Assembly (NCBI GenBank): GCA_948567375.1
Contig: OX419755.1
Span: forward strand, 21,271,001-21,335,000
Length of the DNA stretch: 64,000 bases
Reading direction: 5' to 3'
Source: Lunularia cruciata
Taxonomy: Eukaryota > Streptophyta > Marchantiopsida > Lunulariales > Lunulariaceae
Shown: one piece after another, positions 12,441-23,249 of the stretch
How the letters are laid out: each line of letters begins with the position of its first letter
How positions within the stretch are numbered: position 1 is the stretch's first letter
Program-made: the position numbers and the translations under genes
Notes under the pieces: generated by a model
What the model was told of the DNA's origin: nothing
What the model saw: the letters and a program-made list of their open reading frames with translations, nothing else
Databases searched by the model: none

Positions 12441-13595
12441 GGTGCCCATCTGGGGTGACATTCCAGACAGTATCACCACGAGGTGAGGTGTAGGCAAAAG
12501 AGTGTCGGGAAAGACTTTAAAGAAACACAGAACATTGATCATAGATGGAAAGGTGAGTAAGCAAGGAAAAAGAAGGCTGACATGGACTGGGGCATCCTGG
12601 TGACACTGACTGGAACGTCCTGGTGACATGGGCTGGAACATCCTGGTGACTTGGTCAAGGCTAATGTGGAAGTGATTGAGGGCAAGAAATGCAAAATGAC
12701 TGAGGATCAAATCGAGAAGGCGAACCAGGTTCCAGAAGAATATAACTCCAGAACATGAAGAGTAAGAGGCAGAGGTGGCCATAACAATGGTGCAGGGCTC
12801 ACGAGCCAAAAGGGAACCCAGAGGAGGAACGTAGTTCGAGAAAGAGCTAATTCTAGAGCAGGAAGAGTAAGGGGCAGAGGTGGCCGTAACCCTAGAGAAG
12901 GGCTCGAGGGTTAGAAAGGGAATCCAAAGGAAGAACATGGTTCGAGCAGGATATAACTCCAAAGCATGAATAGGAAGGGGCAGAGGTGGCCTACCAATGG
13001 AGCAGGGCTCGAGGGCCATACAGGGCTGACGGGGCCAGAGGCAAAGATTCCAGTTGTACATTGAGCATGGGGCAAAGATGTTAGTGTATAATGAGCATGG
13101 GGCAGGTCTCAAGAGCCTGACAGTGCCACAAATAAAGGTGCACAAATAAAGGTAGAAGGAGGTCAAGGAAGAGAAGTAGTGCCAAAGGCAAGTCAGAATC
13201 AGAGAAGACATATGCTCTGTGAGACAGCCAGCAAATTATCAAGTGAATGAAAGAACGAGAAATGCAACCAAGAACAACAAAAAGGGTGAGCACCCAAACA
13301 CGGGAATCAACTAAATTGGGAAGCATCCATACTTCATACAATGAAATCAAAATTAGGAAGGAAAGTTTTGAAGACAAATGCCATGGTGAAAAAGTGAAAT
13401 CCAATCATGTAACTAGAAAATGTGCATATCAACCACCCATAGAAATCTATGATGAATTAACCAGAACTTACTTGTCCTAATCCGTCTATTGTAATGGGGC
13501 CTGAATGTTATATAAAGAAACAAAAAAATCTATTTCTAGATAAAACACAGAGGCGGCTGAACACGAACCCCGCCATTGTGATCTCAAAGTGCCAG
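12440..13595 (-). repeat. PLE copy 2, 5' region with two kinds of tandem repeats
   Basis: Upstream (in element orientation) of the GIY-YIG relic this stretch holds three imperfect units of about 105 bp (about 12,735-13,035), recognisable by 'ggcagaggtggcc' ending at 12,780, 12,885 and 12,991. It also holds three units of about 25 bp (about 12,583-12,660) sharing 'ctggaacatcctggtgac'. A 327-codon minus-strand ORF (12,228-13,211) runs through these repeats. Only its last third, near the GIY-YIG, matches copy 1 at the protein level (for example RIDWLMI), so the rest is probably not a conserved domain. Confidence 0.55.
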
Positions 13596-15160
13596 CAGGA
13601 TATATATAGGTATACAAGAACAGATGCCGTTCTGGGAACGGGTTATCCAGAACTCATGAGGTGCAAATGATCGATAAGCAAGATGTACATAATTGACAAT
13701 GCTAGAATAGTGAGAAATCCATAAGGTAGAATGCATTGAATGTAACTTGAAGCAAAGGCATTATTGGAACAAATTGAGGATAACATATGGCTAACAGACT
13801 AGTAAACCACCATGAAATTGAGAACTCTAGGCAATAAACAATATGTACATGATGCGCAACACTAAGAGTATTAAATCCCAAGGGTAGAATGCGTGGAAGG
13901 TAAGCTACACGCAAGGCTAGAATAGTATGAAATCCCTAAGTTAGAATACATCGAAGGTAACCTGCAGCAATGGCATAATCGAAATAAACATATTGAAACA
14001 CCAGCATATATATAGGAGAAACATCATCGAATGAAAGGCAAAATAACTGTCATGTGGAAACCATTAGATAGCAACTCGCATATTTGAGATGCAGTCTGCA
14101 AAGAAACGAGACAGTCCTCCCACATAAGTAGAGAAAGAAATACAACAGGAAGAAACGGACAGCTGAAAAGGATGGAGATAAACTGGTGGCAAGAGACAAG
14201 TAATAGTCTGTAAATCGCGGGTCAAGGAAGAGCTGAGTCAGGAAACGAAAATCGTAGAAGGTGGATGAGACAGAGCACTTGAAGTATAAATCGCTCAGAG
14301 AACAAGGGAAGACAAGCAAAGCATCCGAGGACTTGGATATCGATATATCACAGCAAGCGCTATGGACACCTGAGTCCAGAGAAGCCAAACAGCTGAGGGA
14401 AGCAGAAGACGGCCATAGTACACCTCCGTGAAAACACATGAGATTTCATAAGTGCCTCACGCAGTGCCAAAGTAGTTGAGCTAGAGTCAGTACCCCTCAT
14501 ACCGAGTTTCTGCTCGAAAACTCATGAGTGCCAAGGCAAACTCAGTTGCTCCCCTACAGTGCCGCTCAGAAATAGTGAGATATGATAAGCATCAACGAAA
14601 TAAACCTCCTTGTAAGAAAACGCAGCACTGCCCGGGGAGGGACCAGCGAAATAAACAGAAGTAGTGAGATACAATAAGCATCAGCGAAATAAACATCCTC
14701 ATAAGAAAACTCAGCGCTGCAGGGGAAAGGACCTGCGAAATAAACCTCCTTGCAAGAAAACTCGGCGTTGCAAGGGAAGGGACAAGCGGGGAGCAAAAAA
14801 CGTCAATGCTACCCAAGAAAGGACAGCGGGAGAAACCCCAGCGAACCCAAACCAGCAAACCCAAGCAGGAGAAACCTTCACGAACAGAGAAGCAAGTAAG
14901 AGTACTGAAAAGAAATTAGGGGAACTTGCGATAGGGCAAACAGACAGAGGCAAATGCAGTCTCGTGTTAAGTGAAGGACCAGGTGGGCCACGTGTCCATA
15001 AGCAGTGGACACGTGCTGATCGGTCTTCGATGAAAATACACATGGCATAAAAATCCAAAGAGTGCCATTCGATATATAAAATACACTTCAGGAGGCAAGA
15101 TGGTATACAATTCTTAGGGAAAAACTTCTGTATATATATATAGATATCTTATAGGAGTAC
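13595..15160 (-). repeat. Pseudo-LTR block, right (5' end of the array in element orientation)
   Basis: This block matches 7,200-9,060 in order and at high identity. It starts with 'ggtatacaagaacag' and a perfect 7-bp stem (13,629-13,635 with 13,647-13,653). It carries the reiterated 'aaataaacctccttg' units (14,590-14,790) and ends with the 'cacgtgtccataagcagtgg' region. An AT stretch (tatatatatatagata, about 15,130-15,150) marks the end of similarity and the right limit of the array. Confidence 0.7.
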
Positions 15161-15479
15161 CAACCCACTATTCTACATGTGCTCACTAAAGCTGGTGATT
15201 GTGAGTGAATGTCAACTCAATTTGACGTTGACTCACGGATACAGTTTATCCTCACTGCAACCAATTCCTAGAGTTATCACCAATGATGGCTACCACCCTG
15301 GTTTTCCTCTTCTTGTTGAGATTCATACCTCTTCTGGGACAAACGATAGGAACGATACACATATAATTCCTCGGAAACCACCGAAAGACTTCCCTATGTG
15401 TACCATTTAATGAAAGGGTGAAAGCGAGCAGCCATATCTGAAGCGGATCGGAACTTTAAACTGTCGCAATTTGAAACAT

Positions 15480-16165
15480 GCCCGCAAGTTGATATCTGTT
15501 CTAGAAGTCACGAAGCTCGAGTTGGATCTTGGACGGCTATGGCAGCTTTGCAACTTCGCTCTTTCCTCGAGGACAAATTTTGGTCAAGTGGTCCAGAATT
15601 TTCCTTGACAGTAAGAGATGCATCATCTTCGGCATTTGACAGCTTATCCTCTCTACATCTGGATACGATAAGCACCAATCTCCAACTTTTTTCCTACCTG
15701 TATCCTAAGTTCGTATTTTCTCTTTCATTTCGTTGCATTGAACAAGCACTGAATCTCAACCTCCAATATATTTGATCCTTTACTTCCAGACAGATATTGA
15801 AGGTCTCGTCCAACCATCTCGAGAACCCAGTGTTTCAGGAAGATATCCTGAGGGAGCTCGCTGAAACAGGAATTGGACTTCTATCTGACTGGCGGGCACG
15901 TTAACAAGGTTCTTTCTCCTGCTTGAACTTGAAGCACCGGGGTTAATAGTGAGGAAAGGCAAGATGCACAAATATACCCTTAATAGTAAAATCGGATGTA
16001 ATACCCGGGATATCGAATCGATGTAAAATGTTTTTATCTGACCAAGCAGCTTTGCAAGCCTCTTCCACAGCATTTGCTTTACTGGCTCGCAAAGAGGTGT
16101 CCACCAATAAATCCATCAATACCTGCTTTGAAGTGTCACTTTCATCCAACCTTCCATGATGAGTT
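15480..16165 (-). CDS. Unassigned gene or gene fragment, exon-like pieces
   Basis: Several minus-strand pieces read like plant exons. At about 16,000-16,150 there is a helical, charged stretch that includes LLVDTSLRASKANAVEEAC and SDKNILHRFDI, followed by a possible GT donor. At about 15,480-15,650 there is a hydrophilic C-terminal-type exon that includes DASLTVKENSGPLDQNLSSR and ends in TGA. A middle piece near 15,880-15,930 (ASSSSRRKNLVN) could join them. I do not recognise the family. There is no clear start codon, and the piece abuts the broken end of the NCL pseudogene, so it may itself be a truncated copy. The coordinates cover the pieces, not a verified gene model. Confidence 0.3.
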
Positions 16166-16214
16166 ACGCCTCATTCCCAGGATGGAGGAGTAAATTCGTC
16201 AGGGATTCACCTGC

Positions 16215-19136
16215 AGCACCATAAACTTGCTTCTCATCATCTCAAATAGCAGTGCAACCAAGACAACAACAAAGAACATATGAGAGCCAAGGAGATGGTG
16301 AACAATGAAAGAGTAACGAACCTGAGAGTAAGTCATAGAGATGTGTTTTTTCTTCCTGTTCAGGGCAAACGAAAGAGATCACATCGCCTCGCTTGAGTTT
16401 GTAGCCAAGGGAGTTGCCAAAGGTGATGAAAAAGGAGAAATTCCAGAGGATTCCGAAAATTTTCCTATGGCACCAACCAAAGGACCGGCTATAATTCCTG
16501 CAATTAGTATACCAGCGATCAAGTAGAGCACGGCTTGGAAGACAATTTGCCCCCTTGTTGGTGCATGTTCATCCTTGTCTTGGTCGTCGTCGCTTGCACC
16601 ACTGACCATGGCTGCCAAACTGTTGGCGGCCCTCTGCAATCGGCAACAAATTTTATGTTACTTTAGGTGAGGTATTTAGAATCTTTGGTGACAGTCGAAG
16701 CAATCGAAATTCAAAATTATGGAAATATCATCAGGAAAAGCAACCTTCTATTCTCCTCTATGATAGTTCAAATAGGTATGAGGATGCCACCATTATATGT
16801 CCTATCGTGACGATTGGCACATCTTTAAATAAAGGGATGAAATTTTAGATGACCTGCACTCAAACCGGGGCTTATAATGTAGAGAATCTAAGGCTTGACA
16901 ATTCAATATCTTGAAGCATTGGTCACGATCTCGTACCTGGTGTTCATTGAATAAAATAAATGTGGGGCATCATTGGCACCATTGGCATCATTGAGTTTCT
17001 TAAGTTGCTTCCTGAGTTCTTTGGTTTCTTATGAAGGTCAAAACTGTGCATCCATTTCGTCATACCGAGAATAAACTCATGTTTAGACATGGATTGATTC
17101 TTGTTAATGTCCAATTCAGTTATCCACGCTTGCACAAGCTCCTCGTCAGGGATTGCTCCTTGTTCTCCATACCCAAACCCACGATTAATCCTCGTACCTC
17201 ATCGTTGGTCAATTGATTATCGTGGTTTGCGTCAAACTTAACAAACAATCTGCAACCAAATCCAAGAGATATCCACATGCATCAGGGTTTACTCGGGAAT
17301 GAAGAACATGAAAGTTTTTCGTGATGCTCTCAATCTCGATTGTCCAAAGCAAATAACAATCCCAAGAAGGATGAAAAATGAATGCCTGGGTATTTTCACA
17401 CTGTTTGTACTGAGAGAGATTCATAACGCGATAAAAGAAGAGACTACCAACAATGGAATAACTTATTACATGGAATTATTCTTTTGATAATCTTGTAACT
17501 TACTGGTGTAAAACTTCCTCGTTGGCTGTTCTGTCAGGGTTCTGCAAACTGCCACAAGCGTTTTTGTGAGAGAAAGATGACATCCTGTGTAGGGCGAAAG
17601 ATCGGTGGACTCTTTGCCTGGCCCTGTAGATCCATCGCTCCTGAATTCAGGGGAAAGCTTCCTGTCCCAGCGAGAAATCAAAGATGTGGATCAGCAACAG
17701 ATATTATCCGAGAATTCGGGCAACGGATTGATTTGAAGGCACTCCTCCTTCTCTCTCCGTAATATGCTCTTAGTGGAAGAGTACAACATCCATAACGAAA
17801 CTGATTACCTGATAGGTGCAGTAGCTTGCAAGTCCGATCAAAGACATGATGCAACCAATTAGTACGGCAATGTGCCCTGAGGTTTGTGACCAACCGAACA
17901 TTGCAGGGGATTCTACGACCAAGTACGGTAGCACGGTAACCATCAGAATCCATGATGACACCCGAGTCTGATCGTCAGTTGTAACTCCAGTTTCTGCGCC
18001 ATTGCCAAAAACCAATTAGACCTTTGAATCCTTGAAATAACGCGACTTAGTACTTCAAAAGTCTAGGACAGCTCCTAAGATGTGAAATCATTGATTGCTC
18101 GAAGAAATCTTTAAAGAACTTGAACGACACTGCATCCAGAAATCATTCAAAAGTTGAGCATTCTAACGTATCGCCAATCTGGCAAGTGACCTTCTGGTAA
18201 AGTTTGTTAAAAGACAGTAATCCTCAAGACAATAGGGAGGTTCTTCGGCGTGACGAAAGAGCGCAGAATTTGCAAGTAGGAAAGACAGAAGCACTCGTCA
18301 AAAAGCGGAACTAAAAAGTAAGTTCACAGGAAGTAACGGAAAGAAAACCATCAAGTTGCATTCCAGACCAATGTGAGATATCAAAGTGAGCTGACTACAT
18401 TCTAGTGCGATACGAAGGAGATCAAGAACACACCTGTGAGACTCCGGCCTTTGGTGAGTTCTCTGTTCTTTGCCTCCTTAACAACGCGACCATCAACAAG
18501 GTCACACCGACCAAGAATCAGAGAAGTTCCCCACAGAAGAGTGAGCTCCATGAGGGTTGATCCAGCCAGAATAGAAGACCCATACCAACCAAAACTTGGG
18601 CTTGTGCTTCTGTCTCACTTGCTGACAACCCGGAGACTGCACAAAACAGAAACACATTAGACATTGGTGAGATCCTCAGAAAAAGCAGGCCACCTCACAC
18701 AGTGACACTCGTATCACAGCACAACTTCCGCCAGCTAGCCAACGGGAGCGCATCGCCCTTGCATTTCGAGATCAAGCCAAGAGACTAGCACGCAATTTGA
18801 CAGATACCCGCCGAGTAAACAAATACTCCTCTTGGAAGAAACCTCTGCCATAAAACAGCTGTAGAGACTGCGACTATGGAATCAGTAATTCTACACATAA
18901 TCATTTTCAGGAGAGAATTTTGGGCAGTAGTGGGTCGATCGGGACCTCAGCACCAAAGTCAAATGAAGCTTCTTACGTCTACTCACCAAGGATAAGAGTG
19001 GCATCGGGCAACAGGGAGGAGAAGACCTCCAATGATACCCGGATTCAACACTGTCAGCAAAAGCTCCAAGCATTCGGCAGCCTCGAGAATACAGAACCCG
19101 TAAACTAGATGTAAAAGCGGGGCAACGGGGCTCAGA
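16215..19136 (-). pseudogene. NCL: NCL-type Na+/Ca2+ exchanger-like protein with EF-hands, pseudogene
   Basis: Reading down the minus strand, six exons with GT-AG borders match the plant NCL family, EF-hand membrane antiporters. 19,136-18,987 has HLVYGFCILEAAE and LNPGIIGG. 18,636-18,434 has the VSGLSASETEAQAQVLVGMG block. 17,993-17,809 has a transmembrane pair ending HIAVLIGCIMSLIG. About 17,760-17,504 is a poorly resolved exon. 17,249-16,937 has two EF loops (DANHDNQLTNDE and DINKNQSMSKHE). 16,631-16,322 has GILIAGIIAGPLVGAIGKF and PLATNSSEA. The gene is dead: single-base frameshifts follow LLF in exon 2 and occur twice in the EF-hand exon; exon 1 has a small deletion before PDATLIL; an in-frame TGA follows NSSEAM; and the last transmembrane exons are missing after a VYGAA stub near 16,220. 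The 5' end stops at an inverted-repeat element. Splice sites are intact. Confidence 0.85.
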
Positions 19137-19413
19137 TCGACACCACAAGTAGCTTAGGTCGAGATACACAAAGGGCATCGCATTGCTCTGATTCTAGATA
19201 CACAAAAAGTATCATTTAATATCACGTTGCTCTGATTCGAGATACACAAATGTATCATTAAATGGGATTGTTCTCCACTGGATTGCACCACTTAGGATTA
19301 CCCGAAGTCACTAATAGAGAAATCCCACAAGAGCCGGGATCAACAAATTTGAAATTAGAGTTGAAAGTATCTCGTTAACATACATAATAGACCCAAGCTA
19401 CTTGTGGTGGCGA
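19137..19413. mobile_element. MITE-like inverted-repeat element, copy A
   Basis: A 24-bp terminal inverted repeat is present. The left end at 19,137-19,160 begins tcgacaccacaagtagctta. The reverse complement of the right end at 19,390-19,413 differs from it at only two positions. The 277-bp interior has no ORF and carries two or three copies of a 'gctctgattcgagatacaca'-like unit (19,177-19,250). Size, inverted ends and lack of coding capacity fit a non-autonomous DNA transposon, but I see no clear target-site duplication. It abuts the 5' end of the broken NCL gene. Confidence 0.55.
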
Positions 19414-19465
19414 TATAAGCTCCACGGCCTCACCCATGTGCGGTAGGGGTCTTCATATTGTTCAG

Positions 19466-19660
19466 GTAGACAGCACGAGTAGCGTAGGTCACTCACCCAT
19501 ACTAATCGAGATACACAAAAGAACATCATCACGTCATATAATTGCTCCTGTCGATTGTCCGTAGTATTCTCATCTACATAATACACCATAATACATGGAT
19601 CAACAATTTCGAGATCAGAGTTTAAATTACTTTTTAGCATTAAGTCACTTGTGGTGTTTG
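19466..19660. mobile_element. MITE-like inverted-repeat element, copy B (diverged)
   Basis: This has the same layout as copy A about 50 bp away. A left end 'acgagtagcgtaggtc' is followed by 'atcgagatacacaaaa'. An inner 'ggatcaacaatttcgagatc' block corresponds to copy A's 'ggatcaacaaatttgaaatt'. The right end 'taagtcacttgtggtgt' is the inverse of the left end. A further partial end, 'atgtaacttaggtcgatcc', lies near 19,735-19,755. Diverged but clearly the same family. Confidence 0.45.
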
Positions 19661-20700
19661 AGAGCACCCTTGCCTCATCTCTGTTCTCATCTAAATTCAC
19701 AAACAGAGAAATCCTGGGTGCTCACATTGATATCACATGTAACTTAGGTCGATCCTCCATGCTAAAAGTATAATTTAAACCTTAATTTCAAAATTGGTGA
19801 TCCATATATATGCCCTATAGCATCCAACAAACTACTATTCATCTCGTTCACAACAATCTGCATCATGGAGGTTATTTCTTCCCTACCATCTTCATATGGA
19901 GCATCCATACTCAACACGCCATTGTCTTCAATGCTTTTGCTGTCTTCGGTGCAGCTGTGTGCATGGAGGTCCACTTGAGTGTTTGATGTGTGGAATGAGT
20001 CGCACTTATGTACCTTCAGTTCAGTCGCTTGTCATGCAACTCTAGACAGTAGAAGTTGCCGTTTCTTATGTTTCTCTGTCGCACATCATTTGCGTCCTTC
20101 AAAATTTTGAAAATTTGAATGATACAAAATACATGTTATTCAAAATTTTGAATGGTGTAATACATGTCATTCAGAATTTTAAATAAGTTACGAGAAAAGA
20201 AATTCAAATTTTCATTCAAAATTAAAATTTATAAAATACAAAAATCATTCAAATTTTAAAATAGTGGGTGGGAGTGGTGTGCTCCCGCAAAATATTCTAC
20301 GGAACCGGAAAACAAAACTGACATAAAAACGAAAGCATATGGGTGTGGGCCTTATTACTACGGACCCCTTTATCTTTTAACCTTGTTTGAATTAGAGAAA
20401 AGTTACGGGAGGGACCAGGGGAACTTTCGAGTAAATGTAAATAGTGTTAATCCACGTTGTAGTAAAAAATGTGCCAAAACGTGCCACGTTTTCAAAACAG
20501 AAATGAAAGGGAATTCAAGTTTCAAAATTCCAAATTTCAAATTCCAATTGTGCTCATGCGAGTTTTTTCGTTACTCAAGGATGTCTTCCCGCTTCACCTC
20601 ATTGTGATACTCAGATTCTTTTCATTTGGAGTTGATCACTTTAGACATAATATTCTACATTTTTGTCCGCCAATGTTTATAATTTCTTGCGCCAGCTCTA
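19661..20700. other. Non-genic AT-rich stretch
   Basis: No supported gene. Between about 20,095 and 20,260 the sequence is a run of diverged 'attcaaaattttgaat' palindromic phrases. Short ORFs here lack family features. Confidence 0.5.
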
Positions 20701-20703
20701 AAA

Positions 20704-21356
20704 GATGCCTCTAAATGGTTTAAGGTTACAAAATTCCAGGGCAGGAGAATGCACTCCTTTGTCAAGAATTGATGGAAATACTCCTACCGGTGAAGAAGAC
20801 ATGCCCAATAGGAGAGAAGAAGATTGTTGATGGAAGTTTACTCCAATTGTACATGAAGATGTTCCATCTGCAACAACACCCCCAAGAACTGAAGAGGAGA
20901 TTTTTGTAAGAGCCATCTTGGAGATTCTTGTAGGAGAACGAGACAAAGAAGAGGAAATGGAGATGAACCACAAAAGAAGAGGAAAGGCAAAAGATGATAC
21001 CCATAATTAACTCCTTGTGGCAAGACATGGCCCAACCTAAAAAATTAAAGAGCTAGACTCTCAAATCTAGGGAGAAGTGTAGATCAGTAGAGATAAATAC
21101 TCAAAAAATGCAGAAGATTGAAAAGCTACCAATGAATCATGAAGTAGAGAAAATAAAAGCAAAAGTAGAGAAGGTTAGTATTGAAGTGGATAAAGTGGCT
21201 AAGGTAAAGAAGCCTAATTTCACAGTTGAAAAGGCAAGAGTAATAGCTTGGGAGGCAAAATCAATGTGGTTATATGATATGACATTAGAATTGGCAAAGA
21301 TAGTGAAACTCCACATGAAGTTAAGAGTATCGTTGTTATATATTTTGAGATAGATT
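20704..21356 (+). pseudogene. Degenerate reading frame of unknown (probably transposon) origin
   Basis: From an ATG at 20,704 a plus-strand frame runs with three or more internal stops through acidic, lysine-rich sequence (for example PRTEEEIFVRAILEIL and ERDKEEEMEMNHKRRGK). It then continues in another frame at 21,108-21,353 as MQKIEKLPMNHEVEKIKAKV, a coiled-coil-like piece. The bias is coding-like but no family is recognised; a decayed transposon accessory ORF is a reasonable guess only. Confidence 0.3.
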
Positions 21357-23249
21357 TTATTGTGGCACTATTGTAGCTTTGTGATGCTTTTAGCAACAAT
21401 CCAAACATTAGGTATCCCTTGCATTGCTAGTAGCAATTTTGAGGTTTGAAACTTAACTATATATCATTTTGTATATTCAATGATGATCATAGCTTCTTTT
21501 AATTTTTCATTTGAATTTGATATTGTATTCAATGTTGTGGTGTTTGTAAGAATTTTAATGAGTGAGAGAATTTAGTATCTTTTTTGTCAAGACTTTAATG
21601 GTTTTTGGGATGTGGATAAAGGTTCAAAGGGTATCTTTGACTACTAGATATATTGTCTTTTATTGCAAGTCATTACAATGCATGAATCTATCCAAGAGTA
21701 CACTGTGATTGGATATTTGAGATGTTATGATGATTGAGTTTTCATTGAATAAAAACAAGATCTGGATCTTGATTACTTCTTACCTTAATTTGATTTGACT
21801 AAATTCCATCATGTTCTTGAAATTTTCTCTCTTACCACATGTAGTTGTAGATTATTCTTTTATCTTCTCCCACTTCATTACATCAATAGCTCTAGCTTGT
21901 TCTTTTTTTTCATAGCCCATTGATGTTTCTTTAATTTGCTGAAAATTTATATTCAGAAAATCATCATAGTGCCTAATACCACATCATGATGGGAGCAACA
22001 TAGAACTAGTATACTACCAAAAGGTGGCTTGTCCATGGCTAAAGATGTATTGACCTTGTACTCCAATTTTCTTAAGAAGATCAGAGCACACTACTTATGA
22101 CTAATTGATTCTAGAATGGAGCCATTGTGCAAATGATTTCACTATCCTGATTTCCACCATGAGCATATTGATATCTAAGACTACTGGGGAGATTTTGGCA
22201 TTGAGTGGATTGTAAGTGGCCAAATTTACATTAAGGTATGAAAGGTTGAGCATATATTGATGAAAGATGTTACTTTGAGAGTTTTGTCGTGTTGACTGGC
22301 GCACATGTTGGAATTTCATGCCTTACTTCCTCAAGAAGCTTTTATATTGCATACTACATATGGTTGTAGTGCTAACCCACAATTAAAGCCTCAAGGTTTG
22401 TCCATCGAGAGAGAGGTGGATAGATTAGCTATGGTGTTTGGAGTGATTCTTCTTTGAGCTTGCACCAATATTGATTTTAGCCATGTGCATGCTCTAACAA
22501 GTGCAATTACACCAAGATGGATATGATGGGCATGCTATTCTATGAGGATATTGGCCAGTCTCAGATGATTTAAACTTCACTTTTTGAGAATTTGTAAATC
22601 ATTACTAAAGCTCAATTTATTTTATGTTATGTCCAACAACTCCAAAAGTCTTTGTGCCTAGATGTAGCTTAAGAATACCCAAGCTGCACCCAACATTCTT
22701 CACTAAGATCTCATAAATTGCTTCAAATTTGGGAGAAGAGTGTAAGCAAGTTTGTAATGTAAAGAGCATAAATCACTATATTCATCATAGCTTGAAGAAA
22801 AACAACTAATATCTTTTATTGAATCCACCATCAAGTTATGCAATTTGGTGCTTCCAAGGCATGATCAAAACCAGAAGTGGAGCTTATTATGGCCATTGAA
22901 TTTTTGCATCTGTTGGTACGTTTAAGGAAATCATTTTTGTCAAACTTGTACTTTTCTTATCCTCTTTTATTATTGATATCAATCTTAAAAATCATCTTCA
23001 CTTTTTCCTAGCCTAATGAAAGAGAGATAAAAACTAAAATTGAATCTCAAATCACTCTATATACAGTCCAAGTTCTTTTGGTTGAAACCTTCAACTAGAT
23101 GTCTTGACATTGATTTATGCAAGAAATAAAGTCCATAGTAAATTTGCAACAAATAGCCATTGTCTATTGAATCCACACTAAACTTCATAGTATATCCATA
23201 GAACCACATAAACTCACACAAACATACTCAAGAGGAGAAAAGGAAATTT
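21357..23249. other. Non-genic AT-rich stretch
   Basis: No ORF or splice-consistent coding segment can be supported. It may contain further remnants of the transposase family seen just to the right, but no motif is legible. Confidence 0.4.

Larger units (their letters stand above)
1..15160 (-). mobile_element. Tandem array of two decayed Penelope-like retroelements with pseudo-LTRs
   Basis: Read on the minus strand, the segment is an alternation of long repeat, coding body, long repeat, coding body, long repeat. The two coding bodies (about 3,230-7,200 and 9,290-13,590) are homologous throughout and lie in the same orientation. The repeats (1-3,230, 7,200-9,300 and 13,595-15,160) are related to each other. 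Head-to-tail copies separated by shared repeats are a known hallmark of Penelope-like elements (PLEs), whose repeats are called pseudo-LTRs. Both bodies carry reverse transcriptase motifs and a relic GIY-YIG domain, but also stops, frameshifts and internal duplications, so neither copy looks able to move by itself. The left end runs off the window; the right end is near 15,160, where the repeat similarity stops. Confidence 0.8.

Noticed and set aside
12228-13211. 327-codon minus-strand ORF as an intact protein
   Set aside because: Most of it runs through 105-bp and 25-bp tandem repeats with no counterpart in copy 1; only the part nearest the GIY-YIG is conserved.
13595-13700. A functional hammerhead ribozyme at the pLTR edge
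   Set aside because: The helix and a 'catgag' phrase are suggestive, but neither the CUGANGA nor the GAAA core is present in any of the copies I read. I kept only the stem-loop as a finding.
18436-18660. Plus-strand ORFs over 15.5-19.1 kb as genes
   Set aside because: They are antisense to NCL pseudogene exons or to the unassigned minus-strand pieces and lack family features.
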